Assembly: GCF_002234595.1 (NCBI RefSeq) | Contig: NZ_NMUL01000068.1 | Coordinates: forward strand, 1 to 64,000 | Length of the DNA stretch: 64,000 bases | DNA from: Amycolatopsis vastitatis | Lineage (GTDB): Bacteria > Actinomycetota > Actinomycetes > Mycobacteriales > Pseudonocardiaceae | Reading direction: 5' to 3' | Part shown: positions 23,193 through 32,223 of the stretch, piece after piece | Position numbering within the stretch: position 1 is the stretch's first letter | Layout: each line of letters begins with the position of its first letter | The notes under the pieces: model-generated | What the model was told of the DNA's origin: nothing | Seen by the model: the letters and a program-made list of their open reading frames with translations, nothing else | Database searches by the model: none | Program-made: the position numbers and the translations under genes

Positions 23193-23257
23193 GCGTGGGG
23201 AATCGGCGCTGGCGACCACAAGGACAAGCAACCACGACAAGCGCCGATTTCCCACGC
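23193..23257. repeat. 18-bp inverted repeat downstream of the lrp gene
   Basis: The 18 bases at 23193-23210 (GCGTGGGGAATCGGCGCT) return as reverse complement at 23240-23257 with one mismatch and a 29-nt loop. It lies between the lrp stop (23291) and the start of the HNH gene, both on the minus strand, so it is most simply a terminator-like hairpin of lrp, or an attenuator before the HNH gene. Confidence 0.6.
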
Positions 23258-23290
23258 CACGGCGAAGCCGCATCTTGAAACCCAGGAACG

Positions 23291-23737
23291 TCAATTCCCC
23301 CGAGACCACGATTCCAAGGCGATCAGAGTCTTCGTACCGGTAACCTGATGATGCCGCCGAATCTCATCGATGGTTTTCTGCAGATGAGCCATATCCCGAA
23401 CGCGCAGCCAAACGAGCGCATCCGGATCACCGGCGATCGTGAACACCGCCTGAGCCTCGGGCATCCGGGTGGTCGTGTGCAGGATCTCGTCGACCTTCGT
23501 GTTGCCGACGAAGCGAAGCTCGGTGAACGCCTCGATCCCCCAACCCAGCTTGGCGTGGTCGACCTGGACGGTGAACCCGGTGATCACCCCGGTCTCCCGC
23601 AGCCGGTCGATGCGCCGCTTGACGGCGGCCGTCGACAGCGTGACGCGGCCGGCGATGTCGGACAGCGTCCGGCGGGCGTCCTCGCGCAGCAGGCCGAGGA
23701 TCTCGTGATCGGTGGCGTCGAGCAGCTCTTCAGGCAT
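23291..23737 (-). CDS. Lrp/AsnC-family transcriptional regulator
   Basis: The 148-residue protein has the AsnC helix-turn-helix (LLDATDHEILGLLREDARRT, LSDIAGRVTLSTAAVKRRID) and the RAM amino-acid-binding domain (GFTVQVDHAKLGWGIEAFTE through the VTGTKTLIALE end). The ATG at 23735-23737 is chosen because TATGCT lies exactly 7 nt upstream (leaderless) and relatives begin similarly; starts 4 or 8 codons earlier exist. It is divergent from the indolepyruvate oxidoreductase gene and probably regulates it in response to an aromatic or branched-chain amino acid. Confidence 0.9.
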   Translation of the reverse strand: MPEELLDATDHEILGLLREDARRTLSDIAGRVTLSTAAVKRRIDRLRETGVITGFTVQVDHAKLGWGIEAFTELRFVGNTKVDEILHTTTRMPEAQAVFTIAGDPDALVWLRVRDMAHLQKTIDEIRRHHQVTGTKTLIALESWSRGN

Positions 23738-23888
23738 GCGCTCCAGCATAGCGAAACGCAAAAATCAGGACCAATCGAAGCAAAGGACTGCTGAAAGTTG
23801 CGTCCAAAGCACCAAAACAGCACAGCCTGTTGCGCGCCTGTGGCCCACGTCGCACTGTGCCCGAAAGCCGAGGCGAAGGGAGCGCGCC

Positions 23889-26800
23889 GTGGAGACGTTC
23901 ACGCTGGAGGACCGCTATCTGCGGGAGGCGGGGACCGTGCACCTGACCGGGGTCCAGGCCCTGGTCAGGCTGCTGTTCGACCGCGTCCGCCACGACCGCG
24001 CGCTCGGCGGCGACCCCGCCGTGTTCGTCTCCGGCTACGAAGGCTCGCCGCTGGCCGGGTACGACCTCGAACTCGGCCGCCGCGCGACGCTGCTGGAGAA
24101 GCACGACGTCGTGCACCGGCCCGGCCTCAACGAGGAGCTGGCCGCCACGTCGGTCATGGGCAGCCAGCTCGTCGCGAGTGCCGGTGGACGAAGGGGTGTC
24201 ACCGGCTTCTGGTACGGCAAGGCGCCCGGCCTCGACCGGGCCTCCGACGCCCTCCGCCACGCCAACCTGGCCGGCACCGACCCGCGCGGCGGCGCCGTCG
24301 CGCTCGTCGGCGACGATCCCAACGCGAAGTCGTCGACCGTTCCCTGCGCGTCCGAGCTCGCCCTCGCCGACCTCGCCATCCCGATCTTCTACCCCGCCGA
24401 CCCTCAGGACGTCCTCGACCTGGGGATGCACGCGGTCGAGCTGTCGCGGGCCAGCGGGCTGTGGACGTCGATGAAGATCGTCGCGAACGTCGCCGACGCG
24501 TCCGGCACCGCGACCGTGAGTCCACAGTGGACCGTGCCGGAAATCGGGAAGGCCTACCGGCACGCCCCGACGTCACGACTCCTCGGCGCAAGCCTCGCCG
24601 AACTGGAACGCAGCCTCTTCACCGTCCGGCTGCCGCTCGCCCTCGAATACCTGCGCGCGAGCGGGATCAACCGGATCACCGCCCGCGGACCGGCCGACCG
24701 GATCGGCATCGTCTCCGCCGGAAAGTCCTATTTGGACCTCCAGCAGGCACTGCGCACGCTCGGTCTGGACGAGGAAAAGCACGGCATCCGCATCCTCAAG
24801 CTCGGCGCGATCCACCCGCTCGAACCGGGCATCGTCCGCGAGTTCGCCGACGGCCTCGACGAGATCGTCGTCGTCGAAGAGAAGCGCGCGTTCGTCGAAA
24901 CCGCGCTCAAAGAGGTCCTCTACGGCGTTCCCGGCGCACCGAGGATCACCGGCAAGAAGGACCTCGACGGCCGGACGCTGTTCACCGAGCTCGGCGAGCT
25001 GGACCCGGACGGCATCGCCGCCGGCCTGGCCAAACGCCTGCCCGAAGGCATCCCGTCGGTCGACGCGTACCGGGGACGCCGTCGCCGCGAGCGCATCTCG
25101 GTCCCGCTGCTCGCGCGGACGCCGTACTTCTGCTCGGGCTGCCCGCACAACTCGTCGACGAAGGTCCCGGAAGGCACGCTGGTCGGCGGCGGCATCGGCT
25201 GCCACACCATGGCCCTGTTCATGGAGCCGGACCAGGTCGGCACCGTCCTCGGCGTGACGCAGATGGGCGGCGAAGGCACCCAGTGGATCGGCATGGCGCC
25301 GTTCGTCGAGGCTGACCACTTCGTCCAGAACATCGGCGACGGCACGTTCACCCACTCCGGCAGTCTCGCCGTGCGCGCGGCGGTCGCCGCCGGGGTCAAC
25401 GTCACGTACAAGCTGCTCTACAACTCCGCCGTGGCGATGACCGGCGGCCAGGACGCGGTCGGCGGGCTGCCGGTCGAAAAGGTCGCGGAGCTGCTGCTCG
25501 TCGAAGGGGTGAAGCGGGTCGTGATCACCAGCGACGCACCGGCGAAGCGCCGGAAGCTGCCTGCCGGCGTCGAGGTCCGCGACCGCTCGGAACTCCTGGC
25601 CACGCAAGAGGAACTGGCCGCGATCAAGGGCGTCACCGTGCTCATCCACGAGCAGGAGTGCGCGGCCGAAAAGCGCCGGAAACGCCGTCGCGGCAAGCAG
25701 ACCGCGCCCGCGACGCGCGTGGTGATCAACGAGCGCGTCTGCGAGGGCTGCGGCGACTGCGGCACCAAGTCCAACTGCCTGTCCGTGCAGCCGGTGGCGA
25801 CCGAGTTCGGCCGCAAGACCGCGATCCACCAGTCGTCGTGCAACGTCGACTACTCCTGCCTCGCCGGCGACTGCCCGTCGTTCGTCACCGTCGTGCCGAC
25901 CGGGCGCAAGCAGCGCCGGAAGCTCGCCGACCTGACCGCGGACGCCGTCCCGGCTCCGCCGATCGAGCCGAAGGACTTCACCGTGCGGATCACGGGCATC
26001 GGCGGCACCGGCGTGGTCACCGTGACACAGATCCTCGCCACCGCCGCGGTGCTCGACGGACGGCACGTCCGCACGCTCGACCAGACCGGGCTCGCGCAGA
26101 AGGGCGGCGCCGTGGTCTCGGACCTGAAGGTGACGGCGGAACCGGTCGAGCAAGCCCCGAAGCTGGCCGCCGGGGAATGCGACCTCTACCTGGCGTGCGA
26201 CGCGCTCGTCGGGGCGGACGCGGCGAACCTCGCCGTGACCGACCCGGCCCGCACGACCGCCGTCGTCTCCACCACCCAGGTCCCGACCGGCCGGATGGTC
26301 GTCGACACGACGGTGTCCTTCCCGGACCCCGGCAGCGTCCTCGCGCCGCTGGAAACCGCGGCGGCACGCACCGTTTCGCTGGACGCCCGCGGCCTGGCCG
26401 AGACGCTCTTCGACGACGACCAGTTCGCCAACGTGCTGCAGCTGGGCGCCGCCTACCAGACCGGGGCCATCCCGCTCCCGGCCGCGGCCATCGAGCGGGC
26501 GATCGAGCTGAACGGCACCGCGGTCGCGGCGAACCTGCAGGCGTTCCGCCGCGGACGCCGGCTCGTCGCCGAGCCCGAAGCGCCCCGCCCGGCGCCGCGG
26601 CGTCCGGTCGCGCAACCCGCCGTGCGGGCGCTGGTCCACGCCGAGCCCGGGTCCGAACTGGCACGGCTGCTCGACATCCGGGTCCCCGACCTGGTCGCTT
26701 ACCAGGACGAGGCCTATGCCCGCGCGTACGCCGAGTTCGTCGAGCGGGTGCGGGTGCTGGAGGATGGGCCGACGGAGATCACCGAAGCCGTCGCGAAGCA

Positions 26801-27254
26801 CCTGTACAAGCTGATGGCGTACAAGGACGAGTACGAGGTCGCGCGGCTCTCGCTGGATCCGGCGTTCACCGCCGGGCTCGAGGAGGAGTTCGGCGACGGC
26901 ACGCGGTACGCCTTCCGGCTGCACCCCCCGGTGCTGCGGGCGCTCGGGATGCGGCGCAAGATCAGCCTCGGCCCGTGGTTCCGGCCGGCTTTCCGGCTGC
27001 TGCACGCGCTGCGCCGGCTGCGTGGCACCCGCCTCGACCCGTTCGGCCGGGCGCACGTCCGGCGGGTCGAGCGCGAGCTGATCGACGACTACCGCGGCGT
27101 GGTCCTGCGGGCGTTCCGGAGCCAGGACCGGCAGCGGGTGCTCGCGCTCGCCGAACTCCCCGACGTCGTCCGCGGCTACGAAGACGTGAAGCTGGCGAAC
27201 GTGGCCCGCTACCGCGAACGGCAGGCGGAAATCCTCACGCGCGCAGGTAACTGA
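23889..27254 (+). CDS. Fused indolepyruvate:acceptor oxidoreductase (IorA-IorB type)
   Basis: The 1121-residue enzyme oxidatively decarboxylates aryl or branched 2-oxo acids to acyl-CoA with ThDP and iron-sulfur clusters. An N-terminal pyruvate-ferredoxin-oxidoreductase-like domain (FVSGYEGSPLAGYDLEL) is followed by the ThDP-binding domain with CSGCPHNSSTKVPEGTLVGG and GDGTFTHSGSLAVRAAV. A Cys-rich cluster C618-EGCGDCGTKSNC comes next, then the gamma-type domain ITGIGGTGVVTVTQILATAA with LDQTGLAQKGGAVVSDLKV, and a C-terminal extension. The GTG start has GGGAG 7 nt upstream. The fused form is normal in Actinobacteria. Its end overlaps the convergent response-regulator gene by 20 bp. Confidence 0.9.
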   Translation: METFTLEDRYLREAGTVHLTGVQALVRLLFDRVRHDRALGGDPAVFVSGYEGSPLAGYDLELGRRATLLEKHDVVHRPGLNEELAATSVMGSQLVASAGGRRGVTGFWYGKAPGLDRASDALRHANLAGTDPRGGAVALVGDDPNAKSSTVPCASELALADLAIPIFYPADPQDVLDLGMHAVELSRASGLWTSMKIVANVADASGTATVSPQWTVPEIGKAYRHAPTSRLLGASLAELERSLFTVRLPLALEYLRASGINRITARGPADRIGIVSAGKSYLDLQQALRTLGLDEEKHGIRILKLGAIHPLEPGIVREFADGLDEIVVVEEKRAFVETALKEVLYGVPGAPRITGKKDLDGRTLFTELGELDPDGIAAGLAKRLPEGIPSVDAYRGRRRRERISVPLLARTPYFCSGCPHNSSTKVPEGTLVGGGIGCHTMALFMEPDQVGTVLGVTQMGGEGTQWIGMAPFVEADHFVQNIGDGTFTHSGSLAVRAAVAAGVNVTYKLLYNSAVAMTGGQDAVGGLPVEKVAELLLVEGVKRVVITSDAPAKRRKLPAGVEVRDRSELLATQEELAAIKGVTVLIHEQECAAEKRRKRRRGKQTAPATRVVINERVCEGCGDCGTKSNCLSVQPVATEFGRKTAIHQSSCNVDYSCLAGDCPSFVTVVPTGRKQRRKLADLTADAVPAPPIEPKDFTVRITGIGGTGVVTVTQILATAAVLDGRHVRTLDQTGLAQKGGAVVSDLKVTAEPVEQAPKLAAGECDLYLACDALVGADAANLAVTDPARTTAVVSTTQVPTGRMVVDTTVSFPDPGSVLAPLETAAARTVSLDARGLAETLFDDDQFANVLQLGAAYQTGAIPLPAAAIERAIELNGTAVAANLQAFRRGRRLVAEPEAPRPAPRRPVAQPAVRALVHAEPGSELARLLDIRVPDLVAYQDEAYARAYAEFVERVRVLEDGPTEITEAVAKHLYKLMAYKDEYEVARLSLDPAFTAGLEEEFGDGTRYAFRLHPPVLRALGMRRKISLGPWFRPAFRLLHALRRLRGTRLDPFGRAHVRRVERELIDDYRGVVLRAFRSQDRQRVLALAELPDVVRGYEDVKLANVARYRERQAEILTRAGN

Positions 27255-27861
27255 GCATCGACTGGGTTTCGTCGGGGACGCGCAGCTTCGCGCTGACGTC
27301 CCCGGCGTGCCGCCGCGCGGCCTCGGTGCCGATGCCGAGCAGCCGCCCGATCGTCGGCACCGAGTGGCCTTCGGCCAGCAAGGCCACGACCTCGCGTTCG
27401 CGCTCGGTGAGCGTCGCCACCGGGTCGCCGGGCCGCGGCCTGGCCAGCTGGACGGCGACGACGTCCCGGTCCAGCACCGTGCCCCCGGCGGCGACGCGCC
27501 GCAGCGCGTCGAGGAACTCGTCGGGCTTGCCCACCCGCTCCTTCAGCAGGTACCCGGCTCCCCCGCCGCCGGCGGCCAGGAGGTCACCCGCGTAGCCGTC
27601 CTCGACGAACGCCGAAAGCGCGAGGATCGCCAGGCCCGGCACCCGGCGACGCGCCTCGAGAGCAGCGCGGAGCCCTTCGTCGGTGAACGTCGGCGGCATC
27701 CGGACGTCGACGACGGCCAGGTCCGGCGCCGCCGCCTCGACCGACGTCACCAGGTCGCCGGGGTGGTCCACGGCGGCGACGACGTCGAAGCCTTCGCTGC
27801 GCAGGAGCAGCACCAGCCCCTCCCGCAGCAGGGCGTCGTCCTCCGCGATCACGATGCGCAC
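27235..27861 (-). CDS. Response regulator, NarL/LuxR type, without an adjacent kinase
   Basis: The 208-residue protein has a receiver domain with the acidic pair EDD at residues 7-9, phospho-acceptor D52 (LAVVDVRMPPTFTDEG), a Ser in LALSAFVEDGYAG and Lys in GYLLKERVG, and a C-terminal LuxR helix-turn-helix (LTEREREVVALLAEGHSVPT then IGRLLGIGTEAARRHAGDVSAKL). No histidine kinase is next to it; its operon partner upstream is a small ATPase-like protein. It overlaps the oxidoreductase gene tail-to-tail. Confidence 0.88.
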   Translation of the reverse strand: MRIVIAEDDALLREGLVLLLRSEGFDVVAAVDHPGDLVTSVEAAAPDLAVVDVRMPPTFTDEGLRAALEARRRVPGLAILALSAFVEDGYAGDLLAAGGGGAGYLLKERVGKPDEFLDALRRVAAGGTVLDRDVVAVQLARPRPGDPVATLTEREREVVALLAEGHSVPTIGRLLGIGTEAARRHAGDVSAKLRVPDETQSMLSYLRA

Positions 27862-27925
27862 GGCGGCTGCCTCCTCCCGTCCACGTCATCCCTGCCTGGA
27901 TGTACGGACGCGCGGGCGGAACCGT

Positions 27926-28432
27926 TCAGCTGTCGCCGGACCAGCCGCTCAGCCGGGTCAGCAGGCGCTCGAGCACCTGCGGGTCCGCGGCCACCGGGTC
28001 GCCGGAGACCGGCTCGTCGACCAGGGTCCGGCGGTCCTGCCGCCGCGGCAGGCGCACCTGCCGCGCGGTCATCCCGCCGGGCAGCGGCAGCTCGCACCAC
28101 GTCGTGCGGCCGCCGCCGTCGGCGGGCGAGACGCCGACCCGCTCGCCGAGCCGGGCCTGCGGTTCCGCCAACCCGGGCACGTCGTCGTCGACCTCGATGG
28201 AAAGCACCTCGGCGCGGAGCCGCAGCCGCAGCGTGACGAAGGCCGGCGCCTTCGGGTCACTGGCGTCGATCACGGCCTGGACCAGCCGTTTCGCGGTGCC
28301 GGTCACCTGCTCCAGCATGGGCATGAGTGACCAGTCGGTGAGAATCAGGCGGACGAAGAGCTCCGTCACCGGCAGCGCGCTGGGCTGCGCGACGAGCCGG
28401 ATGTCGTCCATCTGGGAGGTGTGCGCGCTCAA
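27926..28432 (-). CDS. Small ATP-binding (HATPase-like) protein paired with the response regulator
   Basis: The 168-residue protein has VTELFVRLILTDWSLMPMLE, a run followed by TAKRLVQAVIDASDP, then VTLRLRLRAEVLSIEVDDDVPGL and a TTWCELPLP strand, which is the topology of the RsbW/HATPase_c_2 fold (N-box position, DxG-like strand, final strand). The classical N, G1 and G2 signatures are not all present, so ATP binding is uncertain. The TTG start at 28430-28432 is preceded by AGGAAGG; an in-frame ATG 7 codons later is the alternative. It is 64 nt upstream of the response regulator gene and likely its partner. Confidence 0.5.
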   Translation of the reverse strand: MSAHTSQMDDIRLVAQPSALPVTELFVRLILTDWSLMPMLEQVTGTAKRLVQAVIDASDPKAPAFVTLRLRLRAEVLSIEVDDDVPGLAEPQARLGERVGVSPADGGGRTTWCELPLPGGMTARQVRLPRRQDRRTLVDEPVSGDPVAADPQVLERLLTRLSGWSGDS

Positions 28433-28553
28433 CCCTGACCTTCCTCACCCAGGTGTGGCCGTTCCGGGTCCAGCATCTTGCCACCCGGCACCCGCGGCAC
28501 GGTACCGGCCGGGCCGGCGTCGCCACCTTCGGGGCCACCCCGAGCGCGCCGGG

Positions 28554-29195
28554 TCAGACGCGGGCCGGCACCCACAGCTCGTCGATGGCGCGTTCCGCCG
28601 CCGCGAGACTCTCCTCGGCGAGGGGAATGAGCTCCGCGAGAGCCGGGCGGACCGGCGCCAGCGTCAGCTCCGCCGTGATGAACCGCGGCTCCAGCCCGGT
28701 CAGCGAGACGCCGTGGGACAGCCACTGCTGGGCGTGGTCCCAGCCTTCGCGGGGCGTGCCTTCGCCGTACCCGCCGCCGCGGGAGGCCAGCACGATGAAC
28801 TCCCGGCCGCCGAGCAGGCCGGCGTACGTCTCGGGGTCGACCGAAAGGCCCGGGGCGATGAGGTGGTCCGCCCATGCCTTGACGCTGCTCGGCGGCCCGA
28901 AGTTGTACAGCGGCAGGCCCAGCAGCACCGCGTCGGCCGCTTTCACTTCGCCGACGATCTCCACGGTTCGGGCCCAGGTCGCCGCCTGCTCCGGGGTGTG
29001 CTGCTCCGGCGGCACCCGGCCGGCCAGGCCGCCGGCCGCGTCGAGGTGGGGCAGCGGGTCCGCGCCCAGGTCGCGGTAGGTGACCGTGCCGTCGGGGTGC
29101 GCGGCCCGCCACGCCGCCGCGGCCCGCGCGGTGAGGCGGCGGCTCACCGAACCGTCGCCCTGGATGCTCGAGTCGATGTGCAGGAGATGTGCCAT
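28554..29195 (-). CDS. FMN-dependent NADH-azoreductase (AcpD/AzoR type)
   Basis: The 213-residue protein begins with the flavodoxin-like phosphate loop HIDSSIQGDGSVSRRLTARA and continues GLPLYNFGPPSSVKAWADHL, ASRGGGYGEGTPREGWDHAQQWL and the closing TLAPVRPALAEL, as in AzoR. It reduces quinones and azo bonds with NADH and FMN in the cytosol. It is divergent from a MarR regulator, a common pairing in which quinones or oxidants derepress the reductase. The ATG at 29193-29195 fits the family's N-terminus. Confidence 0.9.
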   Translation of the reverse strand: MAHLLHIDSSIQGDGSVSRRLTARAAAAWRAAHPDGTVTYRDLGADPLPHLDAAGGLAGRVPPEQHTPEQAATWARTVEIVGEVKAADAVLLGLPLYNFGPPSSVKAWADHLIAPGLSVDPETYAGLLGGREFIVLASRGGGYGEGTPREGWDHAQQWLSHGVSLTGLEPRFITAELTLAPVRPALAELIPLAEESLAAAERAIDELWVPARV

Positions 29196-29277
29196 GTCGT
29201 TAGCCACCCATAGATCGTTGGTGTTGGACAAACTATTGATAGCACATCGACCATTGCTGTGCCCATATACTGGGCGC

Positions 29278-29751
29278 ATGACCTCGCTGCCGGTCGTCAA
29301 CCAGCCGCCCCACCGGTGCGGTGCGCTGGTCGACCACCTCGCCCGCCGGCTGCGGCTGCGCAGCGAGTCGGTGCTGGCCCCGCTCGGGCTGCGGCCGCGG
29401 CACCTCATCGCGCTCACCGTGCTGCGCGACCAGGGCGGCAGCTCGCAGCAGGATCTGGCGAAGATCCTGGAAATGGACGGCACCAACGTCGTCACCCTGC
29501 TCAACGAGCTCGAGACCGAGGGCCTGATCGAGCGGCGCCGCTCCCCCGCGGACCGCCGCCGCCACCTCGTCGAGCTCACCGACGTCGGCGCGAAGCTGCT
29601 CGTGCGCGCCGAGTTCGCGCTCACCGCGGTCGAGGACGAGGTGTTCCACGCCCTCAGCCACGACCAGCGCGAGACGCTCTACGAGCTCCTGCAGCAGGCC
29701 GCCAGCAGGACCGGCGTGGAAGCCTGCCGGGAAAACACCGCCGGCTGCTGA
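29278..29751 (+). CDS. MarR-family transcriptional regulator
   Basis: The 157-residue protein shows the MarR winged helix (RHLIALTVLRDQGGSSQQDL, LEMDGTNVVTLLNELETEGL, RRRSPADRRRHLVELTDVG) with the RSPxDRRR wing, and long helices at both ends for dimerisation. It should repress the divergent azoreductase. TATACT (29266-29271) lies 6 nt before the ATG, so the transcript is probably leaderless. CTATTGATAG (29233-29242) in the shared promoter is a possible operator half. Confidence 0.9.
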   Translation: MTSLPVVNQPPHRCGALVDHLARRLRLRSESVLAPLGLRPRHLIALTVLRDQGGSSQQDLAKILEMDGTNVVTLLNELETEGLIERRRSPADRRRHLVELTDVGAKLLVRAEFALTAVEDEVFHALSHDQRETLYELLQQAASRTGVEACRENTAGC

Positions 29752-29754
29752 GCT

Positions 29755-30339
29755 TCAGTCCGACGGCGGGAAGAGCCGCGGCAGGAACCCGAGCATCAGC
29801 GCCGACCAGGTCACGTGCGTCAGCAGCGGTGCCTGCACGCCGCCCGACCGGTGGCGTTGCGCGGCGAACAGCGTCCCCATCACCGCCGACGCCAGCACCA
29901 GCGCGGGATTCCTCGTCGCCGTGGTCGAAAGCACGTACACCACGGTGGACCCCCGCGCGCCGAGGCCGTCGTAGAGCGAGCCGCGGAAGAACAGCTCTTC
30001 CGCCGCGCCCGTGACCAGCGTCGCCGCCGCCACCGACGCCGCCGGGCCGCGGTGGGCGTGGTCGAGCACGCCGGCGATCGCGCGGCGCAGCGGCGGGATG
30101 CGCCGGGCCACCAGGGCGCACCCGTAGAACACGCCGAACGCGGCCGCGCCCGCGGCCACCGGCTGGACGACGTCCCGGCGGCCCCGGGGCACCGGCCCGG
30201 CCGCGCGGGCGCCGGCGAACCACGTCGCCGCGACCGACGCGGTGAGGACGGGGAACCGGCGCGACCCGGGACGGCTGGCCAGCGACGCGCCGAGCAGCCC
30301 GGATCCGGCGGCCGTCACGCCGGCGAGGAACGCCTTCAC
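29755..30339 (-). CDS. CPBP-family intramembrane protease
   Basis: The 194-residue membrane protein carries the CPBP (Abi) motifs EELFFRGSLYDGL (EExxxR) and, later, FAAQRH and THVTW as the His-containing motifs 2 and 3, within about five helices. The family includes type II CAAX prenyl protease-like enzymes of bacterial membranes, involved in peptide maturation or self-immunity. The GTG start at 30337-30339 overlaps the stop of the preceding NAD(P)-binding protein gene, so both are co-translated. Substrate unknown. Confidence 0.82.
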   Translation of the reverse strand: MKAFLAGVTAAGSGLLGASLASRPGSRRFPVLTASVAATWFAGARAAGPVPRGRRDVVQPVAAGAAAFGVFYGCALVARRIPPLRRAIAGVLDHAHRGPAASVAAATLVTGAAEELFFRGSLYDGLGARGSTVVYVLSTTATRNPALVLASAVMGTLFAAQRHRSGGVQAPLLTHVTWSALMLGFLPRLFPPSD

Positions 30340-31232
30340 GCCGTCCGCCTGCTCTTCGCCCGCTCGCCCAGTGCCTGCAGCACGGCGTCGTCGTAGCCCA
30401 TCGGCTCGAACTCGACGATCCGGCGGATCGCGTCGTCGCGGACGACGACCTCGTTGGTCATCGAGTCGATCAGGGCGCGCCCGGTCGTGACGTCGATGTC
30501 CGTGACCAGCGAAAGCCAGTACGACGACAACCGCGGGGACAGCAGCGGCACCGGCAGGATCAGCAGCGGCCTGCCCTCGATCGCCGCGACCCGCTGCAGC
30601 ATGTCCCGGTAGGCCAGCACCTCGGGGCCGCCGATGTCGAACGTCCGCCCTCCGGCCTCCGGGTGGTCGAGGACGCCGACCAGGTAGCGGACGACGTCGG
30701 CGACCGCGATGGGCTGGGTGCGGGTGCCGACCCAGCGCGGGGTGACCATCGCCGGCAGGTGCTCCACCAGCTGGCGCGTCAGCTCCCACGACGTGCCGCC
30801 GTGGCCGATCACGATCCCGGCGCGCAGCACCGTGACCGGGACGCCGGTCTCTCCCAGCAGCCGCTCGACCTCGCGGCGGCTGGCCAGGTGGTCGGACAGC
30901 GAGTCGTCGTCGTCCCCGAGGCCGCCGAGGTAGACGATCCGGTGCAGGCGCGCGTCCGCCGCCGCGCGGGCGAACGCGCGCGCTGCATCCGCGTCGCGGC
31001 GCTTGAAGTCCGCGCTGTCGAGGGAATGCACGAGGTAGTAGGCGGCTTCGGCGCCTCGGAGCGCGTCACGCAGGGAACCGACGTCGGCGACATCGCCGCG
31101 GACGGCTTTCCCGGCACCGCGGTACTTCGCGGGGTGGCGGGTCATGGCGAGCACTTCGTGCCCGGCCGCCTCCAGCGCGGGGCACAACCGGGCGCCGACG
31201 AACCCCGACGCCCCGGCCACCAGCACCCGCAT
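30336..31232 (-). CDS. NAD(P)H-binding protein (atypical SDR, NmrA-like)
   Basis: The 298-residue protein has the nucleotide-binding start VLVAGASGFVGARLCPALEA (GxxGxxG type) and the atypical SDR layout: RGDVADVGSLRDALRGAEAAYYLVHSL, LGGLGDDDDSLSDHLASRRE, VLRAGIVIGHGGTSWELTRQL and RPLLILPVPL. It resembles a common actinobacterial group annotated NAD(P)H-binding or epimerase. There is no YxxxK pair in the classical place, so the chemistry is unclear. It precedes the CPBP gene with a 4-nt overlap. Confidence 0.85.
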   Translation of the reverse strand: MRVLVAGASGFVGARLCPALEAAGHEVLAMTRHPAKYRGAGKAVRGDVADVGSLRDALRGAEAAYYLVHSLDSADFKRRDADAARAFARAAADARLHRIVYLGGLGDDDDSLSDHLASRREVERLLGETGVPVTVLRAGIVIGHGGTSWELTRQLVEHLPAMVTPRWVGTRTQPIAVADVVRYLVGVLDHPEAGGRTFDIGGPEVLAYRDMLQRVAAIEGRPLLILPVPLLSPRLSSYWLSLVTDIDVTTGRALIDSMTNEVVVRDDAIRRIVEFEPMGYDDAVLQALGERAKSRRTA

Positions 31233-31242
31233 GCTCCCGACG

Positions 31243-32166
31243 TTAGCCGGAACGCCCTTCGCGCGCAGGTCGCCCGCGCCCGGCGAAGCAGACCGCGGCG
31301 ACGACCGCCGCGCAGCCGGTCAGCTGCGCCCACCCGGGCGTCTCCCCGAGCAGGCCGACGCCCAGCAGCACCGCACCGACCGGCTGCAGCAGCATGAGCG
31401 TCGCCCCGGTGGTGGCGGACATCCGGGGCAGCGCGGCGGAGATGAGCAGCCAGCCGGCGAGCTGGCCGACCCCGGCGAGCGCGAGCAGCCAGCCGAACGC
31501 GGGCCAGCCCGGCGTCAGGTCGAGCGTGCCGCTCGGGAGGCCGAGCACGACGGCGACCAGGCCGGCCGAAACCGTCGCCAGCACCAGCGAGTGCACCTGC
31601 GCGCCCGTGCCGCCGCTGAGCCGGATCAGGAACAGGTAGCCGGCGTATCCGGCACCGGCGAGCAGCGCGGCGACCGCGCCGGTGACCGGGTCCGAGCCGA
31701 ACGAGCCGGTGCCGGCGAACCCGCCGGCCAGCACGACCCCGCCGAGCAGGATCGGTGTCGTGACGAGGAACCGCTTCGACGGCCGTTCCGCCAGGAAGGC
31801 GAACGCCAGCAGCGGCACGATCACCACCTGCACGGCGAGGAGCACCGTCGCGATCCCGGCGCCGACCCGCGGGATCGCTTCGCCCCAGAGCACGAAGTCC
31901 AGGCCGAGCCCGGTACCGGCCAGCAGCGGGAACAGCACGCGACGGCGCTGTGCCGGGCCCGCCTTCCGCCGTTCGCGCCCGGCGAGCACGAGCAGGACCG
32001 GCAAGGCCAGCAGGCAGCGCCAGAACGCGCTCGTGCTGCCGCTGGTGTGCGAAACCTTGATGAAGACCGACGACAGCGAGATGCAGAAGCTGCCGAGCGC
32101 GGCCAGCAGGCGCGGGTCGAGGCGCCGGGTCAACGAAGGAGCCGGATGGGGGGCGGTCGTGGTCAC
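31243..32166 (-). CDS. EamA/DMT-superfamily transporter
   Basis: The 307-residue protein has ten predicted membrane helices arranged as two EamA repeats (first half through about residue 150, second starting VTGAVAALLAGAGYAGYLFLI), with FWRCLLALPVLLVL near the N-terminus and WAQLTGCAAVVAAVC at the end. Members export metabolites such as amino acids. The GTG start at 32164-32166 is preceded by GAAGGG. The divergent LysR gene is the probable regulator. Confidence 0.85.
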   Translation of the reverse strand: MTTTAPHPAPSLTRRLDPRLLAALGSFCISLSSVFIKVSHTSGSTSAFWRCLLALPVLLVLAGRERRKAGPAQRRRVLFPLLAGTGLGLDFVLWGEAIPRVGAGIATVLLAVQVVIVPLLAFAFLAERPSKRFLVTTPILLGGVVLAGGFAGTGSFGSDPVTGAVAALLAGAGYAGYLFLIRLSGGTGAQVHSLVLATVSAGLVAVVLGLPSGTLDLTPGWPAFGWLLALAGVGQLAGWLLISAALPRMSATTGATLMLLQPVGAVLLGVGLLGETPGWAQLTGCAAVVAAVCFAGRGRPAREGRSG

Positions 32167-32223
32167 CCCTTCAGCCTGGTAGCCCTGACTGTCAACGACA
32201 AGCGAATGTTTCTGCGCGGAATT

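Noticed and set aside
21851..23257. DUF222-HNH gene as an intact mobile element
   Set aside because: No terminal inverted repeats or target duplications were found around it; the inverted repeat at 23193 has no counterpart on the other side.
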